Assembly (NCBI GenBank): GCA_933228675.1
Contig: OW121743.1
Location: 65,685,998 to 65,749,997 of the forward strand
Origin: Stomorhina lunata
Taxonomy: Eukaryota; Arthropoda; Insecta; Diptera; Rhiniidae
Length of the DNA: 64,000 nucleotides
Direction of reading: 5' to 3'
Shown here: positions 37,375 through 48,051 of the stretch, piece by piece
How the letters are laid out: each line of letters starts with the position of its first letter
Numbering within the stretch: the stretch's first letter is position 1
The notes under the pieces: generated by a model
The model's input: the letters and a program-made list of their open reading frames with translations, nothing else
Told to the model about the DNA's origin: nothing
Databases searched by the model: none
Position numbers and translations under genes: made by a program

Positions 37375-38179
37375 CTTGACTTCATCTTCCGTTGGAAAAA
37401 GTGTGCATATTTCTGTCAATATATCTTGGAAATCGTGAGGATGAAGTGTGAGATCCTTTTTTAGAATTTGATGTACTATAATCTGGATCAGCTTATCACG
37501 ATAGTTATTGTTTAAATCTTTGCGTGAAGCATAAAATTCTAGGATGTTTTTTCCACTTCAATAATGAAGCTAAATCCTATATAAATAAACGAAAATATTT
37601 TATGTTTTGTACACATTTTAATGTATTAAGTAATTATCTAATACTTTTACCTTGTCAAACACTTTTTTGTTAACTTCCACATTTACAGAAGACGATGAAG
37701 TGGAAGTTACATCTGGACATTTTTGTAGCCACTGACCTACCTTCGACGGCATCGAAAGTGTATCTTCATCAATTCCAAACTAAAGGACAAAACTATTAGT
37801 GGTTTAATTTACTTTCTAAATAAAATATTAAAACCTGTTTATTTTTCCAGACAAATAATTTTTCACTGCTTTCATATACTGCAGACTTCTAAAAGTTACA
37901 TTTGAGCCTGAAACAAATTAAATTAATATAATTTTTTATAAAGAAATTTACTTATGTATTTATAAATATGATGAAAAACTTACGCTGCAGGTACGGAAAA
38001 ACGCATCCCAGATCGAATTCTTTCAAAAGATTTTTCAGCAACGCGTCATCGTCCAAGAAATCTCATAAAATTTCTTGTGAAGGGCAGTTCATTTCATACT
38101 CCGCATCACACACCGGAACTAAATTGCCTTCTATTGGAATATTTAAAAGGATCACTTCATTCGGATTAAGGTTTTCCAT
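37375..38179 (-). pseudogene. Decayed four-exon gene inside the AAGATT element
   Basis: Four exons with good splice signals can be read on the minus strand. Exon 1 (38179-37984) starts MENLNPNEVILLNIPIEG and ends at a C|GTAAGT donor. Exon 2 (37907-37835) follows a TTTGTTTCAG acceptor and completes an Arg codon: RSNVTFRSLQYMKAVKNYL. Exon 3 (37779-37651) reads FGIDEDTLSMPSKVGQWLQK. Exon 4 (37576-37375) contains ILEFYASRKDLNNNYRDKLI and DILTEICTLFPTEDEVK, ending at AAG|GTATTT. The LNNNYRDKL...FPTE pattern resembles a multi-copy, uncharacterised animal protein family often linked to transposons; its function is unknown. Lesions: an in-frame TGA at 38063-38065, a phase mismatch between exons 2 and 3, and an extra A in the run at 37547-37552. 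Exons beyond 37375 are missing. Exon structure is read from sequence; the family resemblance is from memory and less certain. Confidence 0.55.
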
Positions 38180-38631
38180 TTATATTTCTTATTAAATTTA
38201 TATTTTTTCTCAAAAAATTAGTTTTTCACTTTTTCGCAACTACTTTGGTCGGCGGATTACAATTTATGACAAAATACTGAGAAATTTCCCTAAAACAAGC
38301 ACACAAATCTACAAAATCAAGAATACGATCTTAAGATTAGAACTATAAATCTTCAAAATAAGAATAAAATCTTGAAATCAAGATCACAATCTTAAAATAA
38401 AGAATACGATCTAAAATTAAGATTTAAAATCTTATAATAAGATTAAAATCTTAAAAGCAAACAAATTGTATGTTATTTTTAGATTGTATTCTCATAACTA
38501 AGAATTTATTCTAAAATTTAAGAATATAAATCTTACTGGCTATATTTTCAAGATTGAAAATTCAAGATTTCGCAATCTTATATTGTAGATTTTTTTTCTT
38601 GAAATCAGATCGTCATTTTTCTCTTAGTGTA

Positions 38632-39285
38632 CGGACCCTATATATTCCTTTTACAAAATCATTCCATATAATGTAATATAATTTCATATTCTTTGATGGA
38701 CCTTTAAGCACTTGTATTCCAAACACCCTGTATCCATATAATAACACTTTCATTTGACATTTAGTTTTTCGTTCTGTCTGCTGATAAAAATCACTTCCGC
38801 TTCGTCAAAATTAAACAAACCACTTGCGGCTGCTACCGAGCGATTTATTCAAATGTTAAATAACAGTCAAATGTTTAACATGAAAAATTTAAATGAAAAT
38901 GCGTTAATGATGACGAATAATAATACAAAATGTAAAAAAAAGTGATAAGTCAGGTGTATCACAGATGGGGTCACTAGCACCTCGTTTTTCCACAGTTGTC
39001 AGTTCAGTTTGGCCACAATAATGACTAAACATTGGACTGAGGGAAATGATGGATGGACAGACATAGAAATGGTGTGCGCTGACTCGTGTAAAACAAATTA
39101 AATGAGTCGCGCAGACTTTTGGTGGAATGAACTAAAATAGAATAAATTTTAGAAAAAAGAAACATTTTTAGACAAGATGAGATTTATTTAGAAAATTTAA
39201 ATACATAATTGTTTTCTAGAAAATGCTTAGTTTTTTGTTAAATAAATTAAATAAAATTAAGTTTTTGGTGTATATTTTTTTAAGA
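38632..39285. other. Gene-free spacer
   Basis: No recognisable coding sequence. The 63-codon open frame at 38754-38945 has no features supporting it. Confidence 0.5.
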
Positions 39286-39617
39286 CCTGGGGCCAAATCT
39301 TTGCGTTCGACATCGACCGAAAAATTAGACTTTTAAGCGAATATTGTGAAGTATACTTTAGGGATGTTCAAAGTTACTTCGATGCAAAAAGCTTTTTTGA
39401 AATTTGGTATCCATTTTGATTCGTTTTTAAAAATATATATGTATTGTTCAATTAAAACTATTTTACTATTGTTCATCTTTTGGCAAATAACTTCAAAAAA
39501 ATATAGTAAACTGTTCATCTTTTAAGTAATTATGATTATCCTTAAAGTATGCTATACAAATGTTTTGAAAATTGCTAAGATTTCGATCGATATAGAATGC
39601 CGTAATTTGGCCCCTGG
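39286..39617. mobile_element. 332-bp MITE with CCTGGGGCCAAAT termini
   Basis: The left end CCTGGGGCCAAATCTTTGCG and, read inward from the right, CCAGGGGCCAAATTACGGCA are imperfect inverted repeats that continue through GTTCGACATCGACCGAAA and ATTCTATATCGATCGAAA. There is no coding capacity. A second copy begins within the last five bases. Confidence 0.75.
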
Positions 39618-39905
39618 GGCCAAACCTTCGCGTTCGACATCGACCGAAAAATTAGACTTTTATGCAAATATTGTATAGCATACCTTAGGGGGTTTCAATT
39701 TAAATTATTTTAGAAAAAGTTTGATAAAGTTAGATATCTAAACATATCCGCTTAGTGGTCAAAACATTTAGTTTGAATGAAATTCTATTACTTTCAGAGA
39801 AATTTTGACAAGTAACAATGTTTTAAACCTTATATGTTATATATTATTTATATAATCCTTAAAGTATGCTACACAAATGTTTCTGGAATATCTTACATTT
39901 TAAAG
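39613..39905 (+). mobile_element. Second, right-truncated copy of the CCTGGGGCCAAA element
   Basis: Starts CCTGGGGCCAAACCTTCGCG, overlapping the first copy's end, and shares GTTCGACATCGACCGAAAAA. It then diverges from the first copy but matches 33589-33866, including AAGTATGCTACACAAATG. The right terminus is not recognisable. Confidence 0.65.
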
Positions 39906-40806
39906 GCCTTCTTTTGTCTTATTTTAGTTATTCTTAACTTTAAAAATATAGAATGAACTCTTAGTTATAACTTTTTTTTCAGATTTTAGTCTAAATCTCT
40001 TTAATATTCTATCACTTCTGTATTTCTTCTCTGACGTGTTTAACGTCGTCGCCATAGTCGGCTGGATGATGTGTTGCGTGAAATGTGTTGACAGTTTAAA
40101 TATTTTGTTGTTCCATCATTATCGTTATTGTTGTCGCTCTACCAATTTCCCTAGACTTTTATATCGTTTTATATAAATATTTTTTGCCTTATCTAAGTAT
40201 TTAACTCATTTTCTCGTTTAGATTTTGTATTTTATTTTTCCAGCTACAAAAACACATTCGCATTATGACGATGATCACAATTTTTTCTCCTCCGAATGTT
40301 AAATGCACTTTAGTTTGTATTTTAACACTTGGTTTATTCAGTTAAATATTTAACTTTCAACAACAATTTCAAACGATTAACTGACACAATAATGACAGTT
40401 AAATGTTTTTTTTTTCTTACGTTTTAGTTGCTTTTTCCACTCGCCTGCAGTTTTTCATTTAGAAGAGACAATTCCAGTGCACGCAGTTTGTAGTAGGTAA
40501 AAAAAAAAGTTTTTTGGAAAATCGTCATCCACAATCATCACAATCAACAGGAAATTCATAATTGGATAAATAAGTGTTGGGTTGTCGTTTTACTTTTTTT
40601 TTCAGTTTTTCCAAATTAATAATGAAAAATATTTACTATAAATAGCACCTGATTTAATGGAGATTTTTCCATTTAATGTTTAGGTTGAAATCATTTAGGG
40701 GATAATGGTCAAAATTTTTGGTTGTTTATTTAACTCTCGGATGTTATTTGTTGCTGAATAGAAGAAAGATATTTTTCAAATACAATTTTTTGTTAAATTT
40801 AAATAT
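39906..40806. other. Gene-free spacer
   Basis: Includes a more G/C-rich stretch near 40045-40140 (GTCGTCGCCATAGTCGGCTG). No open frame or RNA gene could be supported. Confidence 0.5.
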
Positions 40807-41354
40807 ACCCAGCAAAACTTTGGTAATGGCAAGTACTCTGATAACTGGTTACCTTGTAACGACTACAACATACCATCCGAATAAATAATAAGTTATTACA
40901 GAAGTACTTATTTGTAATTAAGATGGTAATTTAAACTGAATGGCCCCGGTTCAAATCCCACCAAGGGCAACAATTCTTTTTAGTTATTTTTTTATTAAAA
41001 TAGTCTTTTTAAACGATTTTTTAATTTTAAGAACTTAGATATTATCTTCTGTAAAAAAATTTGTAAAACTAACTCACGTTAATGAAAAAATACCATCATG
41101 AGTCAATTTTGATTATGTAGGGGATGTTGAATACCAAACACGATTCTAATTGGTCTTAACTTGGTAAGCCCAACTTATCTGGGTCATCCTTCATCTCAAT
41201 TGTGGACACACACCTCCTCATGGTATCACCCGGGGAGATAGTTTAACACCCATTAATATTGTGAGTTAACATGTTCCGAGAGTTGTCCCAAAGATCGATA
41301 AAAATGGGGCCAGTAATCCTCTCTTGAAAAAAAAATACAATGAAGAGGATAAAA

Positions 41355-41576
41355 TTAGAATTGAAATGTCCCACTACCTAATGTTAGAGGAGGATGTCCG
41401 AAACTTCGATAGAAAGACCAAGTAGGGGAATATTTTTCAAAGCTTGGCCTATAAAATTGGAGAATATTTGCACAAGATCGAAATCCATGGAATTCTAAAA
41501 TATGCTCGGACTTTGACCTAAACAGGTTGTAACATTTAAGTAAGTAAGAGTCAATCTTATGTAAAAACTTATACAA
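41355..41576 (-). other. Open frame in the left arm, unlikely to be a gene
   Basis: A 73-codon frame beginning MYKFLHKIDSYLLKCYN has a counterpart in the right arm (42909-43109, plus strand, 66 codons). The frames stay open through a 21-base in-frame indel and several substitutions. No domain is recognised. The similarity follows from the arms being copies, and preservation of one short frame is weak evidence for coding. Confidence 0.2.
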
Positions 41577-41776
41577 AAAAGAAGATTTAAATTGTTTAAG
41601 TTTTAAAATAATTTTAAAAAAGTATTAAAATAATTACAAAAAATCGTATAAAAATATTTTTCCAAAAATTACAACAAAGCAAAAAAAAGCAGGGAAAAAC
41701 AAAGTTATTTTCACATGATTTTGGATCTAAAAATAAAAATTGTTTATATTAATTATAAGCTGCTAAGTTTTCAACA

Positions 41777-41849
41777 TATGAAGTAGCTCAGTGGAAGAGT
41801 CTCTGCCTAGCAGTCGGAGGGTCTGGGTTCGAGCCCCCATGAGATCATA
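41777..41849 (+). tRNA. tRNA-Ala(AGC)-like sequence, transposon-borne
   Basis: This 73-base stretch folds as a damaged cloverleaf. The acceptor ends TATGA and TCATA pair over five of seven positions, the D arm is GCTC/GAGT, and the anticodon loop CTAGCAG (anticodon AGC) sits on a four-pair stem. The T arm contains GGTTCGAGCCC, a good B box; TAGCTCAGTGG is a perfect A box. The T stem pairs over only three bases. It lies inside a transposon arm with an inverted twin at 42635-42708. Most likely it is a tRNA-derived promoter head, not a functional tRNA. Confidence 0.55.
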
Positions 41850-42634
41850 AAAAAAATTTTGTATTTCGTTTAAAAAATATATGTTTTTAATAAAACAACA
41901 ACAAAAAAGTTGTTGCTGTTGTTGTTGTTGCTTTCAAATTGCTTACCCAAGTCATTACTTTTCTGCAATTGGTAAGTACTTGCCTCCAATGACATCCCCA
42001 TGTTAATGTAATGACTTAAACAGCGAATGAGTAAGTAGTTCGTGTTCAATAGTTTAACTGTTTAACTCATTATTTGGTAATGAAAAGTTTTACTGGGTAT
42101 TTATTTATTTATTTATTTTAAATTGTAATTTAAAGTTAATGTTTACCCTAATTCTTCCCAACGGAGTAACGAAGACCATAGCTCGGTGTGTAAACCAGAG
42201 TATCTGGTGAAAATCGAAAACACAAGCATTCGGTGAGATTACCCACTAGATGACTAAAGATGCAACTAAATTAAATATGTATGTAATTATAAAAGTTTTG
42301 ACCAAAATCAGAGTTATGGTAGATGCGATTGCAGGTCAATAAGTCCATGTATTTTCAAATAAAACTCAGAATTTTATACAAAAACTTCCCAGCAAAACTT
42401 TTCATTACCAAGTAATGAGTTAAACAGCTAAACTATTGAACACGAACTACTTACACATTCACTGTTTAAGTCATTACATTAACATGGGGATGTCATTGGA
42501 GGCAAGTACTTACCAATTGCAGAAAAGTAATGACTTAGGTAAGCAATTTGAAAGCAACAACAACAACAGCAACAACTTTTTTGTTGTTGTTTTATTAAAA
42601 ACATATATTTTTAAACGAAATACAAAATTTTTTT

Positions 42635-42708
42635 TATGATCTCATGGGGGCTCGAACCCATACCCCTACGACTGCTAGGCGGAAACTCTTCCACTGAGCT
42701 ACTTCATA
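42635..42708 (-). tRNA. tRNA-Ala(AGC)-like sequence, inverted twin
   Basis: The 74-base partner of 41777-41849 in the other arm. The A box TAGCTCAGTGG and B box GGTTCGAGCCC are intact. The T stem ATGGG/CCCAT pairs fully here but with an eight-base loop, and the anticodon stem (TCCGC/TCGTA) is weaker. Different positions are damaged in the two copies. As for the twin, a pol III promoter derived from a tRNA is more likely than a working tRNA. Confidence 0.5.
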
Positions 42709-43674
42709 TGTTGAAAACTTAGCAGCTTATAATTGATATAAACAATTTTTATTTTTAGATCCAAAATCATGTGAAAATAACTTTGTTTTTCCCTGCTTTT
42801 TTTTGCTTTGTTGTAATTTTTGGAAAAATATTTTTATACGATTTTTTGTAATTATTTTAAAACTTTTTTAAAATTATTTTAAAACTTAAACAATTTAAAT
42901 CTTCTTTTTTGTATAAGTTTTTACATAAGATTGACTCTTACTTACTTAAATGTTACAACCTGTTAAGATCAAAGTCCGAGCATATTTTAGAATTCCATGG
43001 ATTTCGATCTTGTGCGAATATTCTCCAATTTTGTTCCTCTACTTGGTCTTTCTATCGAAGTTTCGGACATCCTCATCTAACATTAGGTAGTGGGACATTT
43101 CAATTCTAATTTTATCATCTTCATTGTATTTTTTTTATTTTCAGGAGAAGGTTACTAGCCCGTAATCCTAACCCATTTTTATCGATCTTATGGGACAACT
43201 CTCGGAACATGTTAACTCACAATATTAATGGGTGTTAAACTAGCTCCCAGGGTGATACCATGAGGAGGTGTGTGTCCACAGTTGAGATGAAGGATGACCC
43301 AGATAAGTTGGGCTTACCAAGTTAAGACCAATTAGAATCGTGTTTGGTATTCAACATCCCCTACATAATCAAAATTGACTCATGATGGTATTTTTTCATT
43401 AACGTGAGTTAGTTTTACAAATTTTTTTTACAAAAGATAATATTTAAGTTCTTAAAATTCAAAAATCATTAAAAAAGACTCTTTTAATAAAAAAAAAACT
43501 AAAAAAAATTGTTGCCTTGGTGGGATTTGAACCGGGGCCATTCAGTTTAAATTACCATTTTAATTAGAAATAAGTACTTCTGTAATAACTTATTATTTAT
43601 TCGGATGGTGTGTTGTAGTCGTTACAAGGTAACCAGTTATCAGAGTACTTGCCATTACCAAAGTATTGCTGGGT

Positions 43675-44165
43675 TAATTTTTAAATATAACCTCCTTTTG
43701 TAAATATGTATAAATACAAGTTTAGCTATTCCAAAGTTTCTCTAAATTTGTATTCTCCAAAAAAAAATGACAGTCGAGGTCATCGTAATAATAATTTTAG
43801 TGTGATGATTTAGTATTTGGAGTTAATTTTTTCCGCTATATAGAAAATAGTAATACGAGAAATAAATGGTCCAAATATCCATTCATAATCTATATATCTT
43901 ACATATTAATCTGAAACTAAAAGCTTTGGTCTTACATAGATTTACAAATGTAAGTGCTCAAAGACTTATTTGAATCAATCTACTAACTGCAGAATTTTTC
44001 TTATATTACACCGGATATCAGCTATAGATCTATAGATCAGACATTTAAATCTAAAATAAAGAGTTGTTGTTCTAACATTCACAATTTTATAGTTTTGTTT
44101 TTATAGGAGATCTGTTAGGAGATCAAGGCCAAGAAATTGTGCTACTTCTACTGGATGAGTTTACA
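43675..44165. other. Gene-free spacer
   Basis: A/T-rich sequence with no recognisable coding region or repeat. Confidence 0.5.
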
Positions 44166-44880
44166 AATTCTCAGGACAAAGTAAAGTAGGGTTGGTGGTG
44201 GTACAGTTTTAAATGTAGGGATATCATGACGACCCTGACCACAAGCTGGGCAAATGTTGCTGACGGTACGGTCTATGCGGGACCAAAAGATATTTAATCG
44301 GTTGCTCCATCCCGATCTCAGTTGAGCAAGAATAACTCATTATTGTAGGCGGTGGGCGACCTCTAAATACAACATTCATGCAATAACCTGAAATTCGTGC
44401 GAATACCATGTACGAGGTATGATCTAAAGGATCTTTGTATGCTAATGTCATACACGCGAAGATCTTTCCTGACATGCCTTGCGGAAGATGCCAACTGTTT
44501 GATGTTAATGTTTGGATGACTTCTCCAATGACATCCCAAAATTAATTGCTGAGATAGCATTTTGTTGTGTTCCTTTACTGGAAGGATCTATGCTTGCTCA
44601 TAAAGATGATGTGGTGAGGTAATTTGTAGGCAGATTGTTATAGTTTTTAGGGCTGCATTTTGGCAGCATTGAATATTTCTCCACTTAGTAAGCAACGCTG
44701 GCCACACTGGAGCGGTATAATTTTCCACTGACCGATCAATCGCTTTATAGGTAGATTTTGGAGCTCGGAGTTTAGAGAGTTAAAAGTTAAACAGGAGTGG
44801 CGACAGGACTCCGCCATGAGGAAATCCCAGTTTGACTCTACGGTGTTTTGAACTCTGGTCTCTAAACTCTACAAATAAAG
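44166..44880 (-). pseudogene. LINE reverse-transcriptase C-terminal fragment
   Basis: On the minus strand, RVKLGFPHGGVLSPLLFNF (about 44845-44790) is the GVPQGGVLSPLLFN box of a jockey-like LINE. It is followed, after loss of the FADD catalytic block, by the thumb and C-terminus: LLTKWRNIQCCQNAALKTI (family pattern NWRKLQTCQNAALR), ILPVKEHNKMLSQQLILG, HPNINIKQLA, then LAQLRSGWSNRLNIFWSRID and NICPACGQGRHD, the terminal cysteine-rich motif. Stops and at least two frameshifts separate these blocks. The LINE would encode the enzyme for target-primed reverse transcription; this copy is dead. Motifs are seen directly and the clade is inferred. Confidence 0.8.
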
Positions 44881-45437
44881 AATGAACATATATACCCTAA
44901 GAACTTAAAGCTTGCATAAATCGAAAGAACAATAACTTCCAATGTCAGTCCACTAATTTTTGTATTTCTTTCTAGTTGATAGAAAGAATGTTAGGTGTTC
45001 CGATTACTAGTCTTTAATGACATAAGTAGTTAGCTGACCAAATGCCGGTTTGAAGATCTGTACCAAGTCCTTAGTGAACCAAGTACTTCATTTCATCGGG
45101 GAATTATTTCTGTGACACCTTCCTTAGCCGACAGAGAACCAAATTATTTATCTGGTTGTATTGCAGATCCGTTGTCTGTCGATATATTTATCTTGTCGGA
45201 TAGTAAAACCAGAGTTAGCCGATCGAGAACCAAAGCTATTTTTTCATCTAAATATAATTATTGTACAACCATTTTAAGCCGACTGAGAACTGAAGTATTT
45301 ATCTTAAAGAGTGCTCTGAATAAAATTTGTAGTTGGATTTTCTTAAATAAAAATCAAACCTTTTAATATAAAAACTCTACAAAATACGCAAATATAATGA
45401 CATATTATACAAAATCATTTAGCATTAAAATGTTTAC
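44881..45437. other. Gene-free spacer
   Basis: Contains repeated AGCCGANNGAGAAC words (near 45128, 45218 and 45281), each followed by an A/T-rich stretch. No gene supported. Confidence 0.5.
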
Positions 45438-46444
45438 TTAGTACTCGGGTTTTGCAAAATTATAGACTTTTTTCGGAAACCCTCCCATCAAAGATTTTAC
45501 AGTTGCTTCTGATACCTTTTTGGAGCATGTGTTCCACCTGCGCTTAAAATCGGACATGTTCTTGGAAATCTTTCCTGTGTTCTTCAATTCCTTTTTTACC
45601 AGAGCCCAATACCTTTCCCAGGCCGAAGTTCTGGACAGTTAGGTGGATTTGCCTCTCGTGGTACAAAAATTACATTATTCTTTGAGTACCACTCAAGTGC
45701 CTTTTTTCCATAATGGCATGATGCCTAATCGGGCCAAAAAAATGTAGTCACTCTGTGCTCTTTTAAAAAGGGTAACAACCGTTTTTGTAGGCACTCCTTT
45801 ATATAAATTTCTGTGTTTATTGTGCCAGATGCCACAAATACTTTACTTGTTTTGCCACAACTGCAAATAGCTTGCCACACGAGAAACTTCTTAGGGAATT
45901 TTGTTTGTTTTTTTGTGCGAAACTCTTGCCGAACATTGCCCCGTTTATCAGCAACATAAAAATCATGACCAGGAAGTTGAGAAAAGTCTACCAGTACGTA
46001 TGTTTCATCATCCATCACACAACAGGTGTATTTTTTTATAAAATCAGACTTCAATTTTTCGCTCGTTTTTTGCTTCTAAGTTCTTTATAGCATTGCGATC
46101 TGGAACCTTTTGGACTTTGTATGTCTTCAGTCCAGCATAAGCTTTGACTCTATGTGCAAAATTTGTAGAACATTTCACCGTACGATCTGCTTTTCTTAAA
46201 GAAGTATTAGGCGCTCTTCGAAAGAGTCGCTCGACTTCTTTTGCCTTACCAATATCTGTAGGACCTTTTTTCCTCCCTGATCCAGGTTTTCTTTCAATGC
46301 TCAGGTTTTCCTTATACCGTCTGATGGCATTAGAAACCGTTCGAGGGTCAACTTTCAACTTTTTAGCTATTTTTTTAAAAGTCCATGACGGATTTTTTTG
46401 AAAAGTTTTAATTATATTTTCACGAACTTTTTTTCGCAGTCCAT
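45438..46444 (-). pseudogene. DD37E (ITmD37E-like) transposase pseudogene
   Basis: A transposase of the IS630-Tc1-mariner superfamily, about 338 codons from ATG 46444-46442 to TAA 45438-45440. An N-terminal helix-turn-helix reads TFKKIAKKLKVDPRTVSNAI; a GSGRKKG linker follows. The catalytic half has CCVMDDETYVLVDFSQLPG (first Asp), FFWPD then ASCHYGKKALEWY (second Asp) and NCPELRP with WERYWALVKKEL (Glu). There are 37 residues between the second Asp and the Glu, the spacing of the ITmD37E group described from mosquitoes. Lesions: a frameshift in the A run near 46433, a frameshift near 46050-46065, a TAG at 45725-45727 directly after the second Asp, and a one-base deletion near 45620. Inverted termini were not identified. 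Confidence 0.85.
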
Positions 46445-46789
46445 TTTGATTGAAATAACTATTGAAAATTAATAATTTCTAAAATAATAGTATCTGATAT
46501 ATCTATAGAAACTAACTTGATCAAAAAATAAATTATTTCTTGCACTATGGAAAAATTTTGTCTAAAATAGTAAATGCATATTTTTTTTAGAACACTCTTT
46601 ATCAGATCTCTAGATCCGTAATTATCTGATCGAAGACCGAGGACTGTTTTTCGAGTCACACCATATTATTTAATAATAACAAGAGCCAAATAATTAATTT
46701 TGTCGGATTGTAAACCCGTAGTCAGCCTGTAGTTCATCAGATTAAGGACCTATAGCTTTGCAGCTAAAAATTTAATACAATTAAATTTG
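46445..46789. other. Gene-free flank of the DD37E pseudogene
   Basis: Probably the element's outer end and adjoining DNA; no terminus could be fixed. GACCGAGGACTG and ATTAAGGACCTATAG near 46635-46755 faintly echo the AGCCGANNGAGAAC words at 45128-45290. Confidence 0.4.
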
Positions 46790-46990
46790 TGGCTGTAAAG
46801 GGACATAAACTCTATTCTTATAGGAGGTACCCAAAATAGTAATCCGATTTTGCTCAAATAAACTCAAGAGAGTAATTCTGAGTAGATCGGTATGCTTAAA
46901 GGTGGGTCTTAGACCAATATTTCTATGCGTTACATACATCAGCACAAACCCAATATACCCTTTACAACTATGCGCAGAAGAAATTACGGC
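46790..46990 (-). mobile_element. Dispersed fly repeat, fragment
   Basis: CTTAAAGGTGGGTCTTAGAC, ATGCGTTACATACATCAGC and CACAAACCCAATATACCC match the inverted first part of the 59731 copy and 2812-2925. Confidence 0.75.
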
Positions 46991-47545
46991 CAACCCCCAA
47001 TAGTTGTTTTTAAAATTTTTTAATTAATTTTAGTGTTAGACAAGAGCTGACTTTTGAAAACATGTAATCCCAAAGCTTTGCCATACTACATTGTCTACTA
47101 AGGCTCCGATAGTTCCTCAAAGTTTGAATATTTATTTATAAATTCCTAATAAAAGTAATTGTTTATTTGAACCAATAAATAAAATTCGGCTAATTTTGAA
47201 AATACGTTTCAAATTTTAACTTACTCTTTCGTCCATTTCGATGTTTTTTAACTTATGCTTCATATAGAATTCTGGCAGTCAAAAAAAATAATTTTTATTT
47301 TATTTTTAGTGACACCTATTTTTACAATTGTATTCAATTTAACGCAAAAAATCACCACTTGGAGTGAAATATACGCGTATTGTAATATTTTTTTGGCCAT
47401 TTTCTTCAGCTTCCTTTATAATTCTATTCAAAATTCGAATCAAAAGATAGAAAAAATTTAATAAGTACACAGGTAGTGGGCACATATTTGTGGACGCCAA
47501 AAAATATTATAACCACAAATTTTGTATTATTAAGAATTCGTCATT
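46991..47545. other. Spacer with one 68-codon open frame of unknown status
   Basis: A plus-strand frame at 47255-47461 begins MLHIEFWQSKKIIFILFLVT and contains two hydrophobic stretches that could be membrane helices. A/T-rich DNA produces such phenylalanine- and isoleucine-rich frames by chance, and nothing else supports a gene here. Confidence 0.2.
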
Positions 47546-47795
47546 ATACCCTTCACCACCATAGGTGGAAATATTTGTCAAATTTCGAGATTATCGGTCC
47601 ATATTTGACACTAGCATTTAAGTCCAAATGAAAGAAGCAGCTTTAATATATAAGTTTTTAGAAAATGTTTGTATGATGGCAAAATTTAGCAAATATTGGT
47701 CTTTATACAGGAAAAACAATTTTGACCTTAGTGGTAAGGGTATGGCCGGCCTTTACCGATTAAAGCACTTTCTTACTTGTTTTCTTTATAAGCTT
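47546..47795 (+). mobile_element. Dispersed fly repeat, internally deleted copy
   Basis: Starts TACCCTTCACCACCATAGGT, the same start as 59731, but jumps directly to the last third (TTTGTATGATGGCAAAATT, CTTAGTGGTAAGGGTATGG) and ends TTTCTTACTTGTTTTCTT. About 500 bp of the middle are absent. Confidence 0.85.
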
Positions 47796-48051
47796 ATCAA
47801 ATATTCAGTGAAAAGTATTTAATACTGCCCTATTTAAAATTATTACTTTTCGTGAGCTGCCTGTTTTTAATTTTTGTTTTCCCTTTACACACATAATTCT
47901 TATTCAGTCAATAATTCTACTTAAAGTTTTCAACACTGAAATACCATACCCACTAATAGATACAAAAATAAATATATGATCTCATTTTGCAGTTCTAACT
48001 ATTTAAGGCTTTAGTATTCTAATAGTAATTAGACGATCGAGAGCCGAAATA

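Larger units (their letters stand above)
36783..38631. mobile_element. AAGATT-rich DNA transposon carrying a spliced gene remnant
   Basis: Ends are TACACTCAGGGAAAAA at 36783 and, inverted, TACACTAAGAGAAAAATGA ending at 38631. Both terminal regions (36783-37218 and about 38290-38631) are built of AAGATT, AATCTT and AAGAAT subrepeats; the interior holds a decayed multi-exon gene on the minus strand. The left terminal region is itself a 425-bp palindrome. No transposase motif was recognised and no clear target duplication is visible, so the superfamily is open. Confidence 0.65.
40807..43674. mobile_element. 2.87-kb inverted pair of ~1.29-kb transposons
   Basis: The left arm 40807-42098 and right arm 42388-43674 are inverted copies around a 289-bp non-repeated spacer. 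Each arm is bounded by the inverted terminus ACCCAGCAAAACTTT at its outer end and ACCCAGTAAAACTTTTCATT-like sequence at its inner end, so each could be a complete non-autonomous element. Each arm carries a tRNA-Ala-like sequence and, near the outer end, a second B-box-like word (GGTTCAAATCC). Arms differ by substitutions and by a 21-base indel at about 41442-41462, arguing against an assembly artefact. No clear target duplication is visible. Confidence 0.85.

Noticed and set aside
41777..42708. Functional tRNA-Ala genes
   Set aside because: Acceptor and T stems are incompletely paired in both copies, different positions are damaged in each, and both sit inside transposon arms.
40807..43674. 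Palindrome as an assembly artefact
   Set aside because: The arms differ by many substitutions and a 21-base indel, and a non-repeated 289-bp spacer separates them, so they are not a mirrored read.
47255..47461. Small membrane protein of 68 residues
   Set aside because: Hydrophobic frames arise easily in A/T-rich DNA. There is no upstream signal, neighbour or duplicate to support it; it is mentioned only as a spacer feature.
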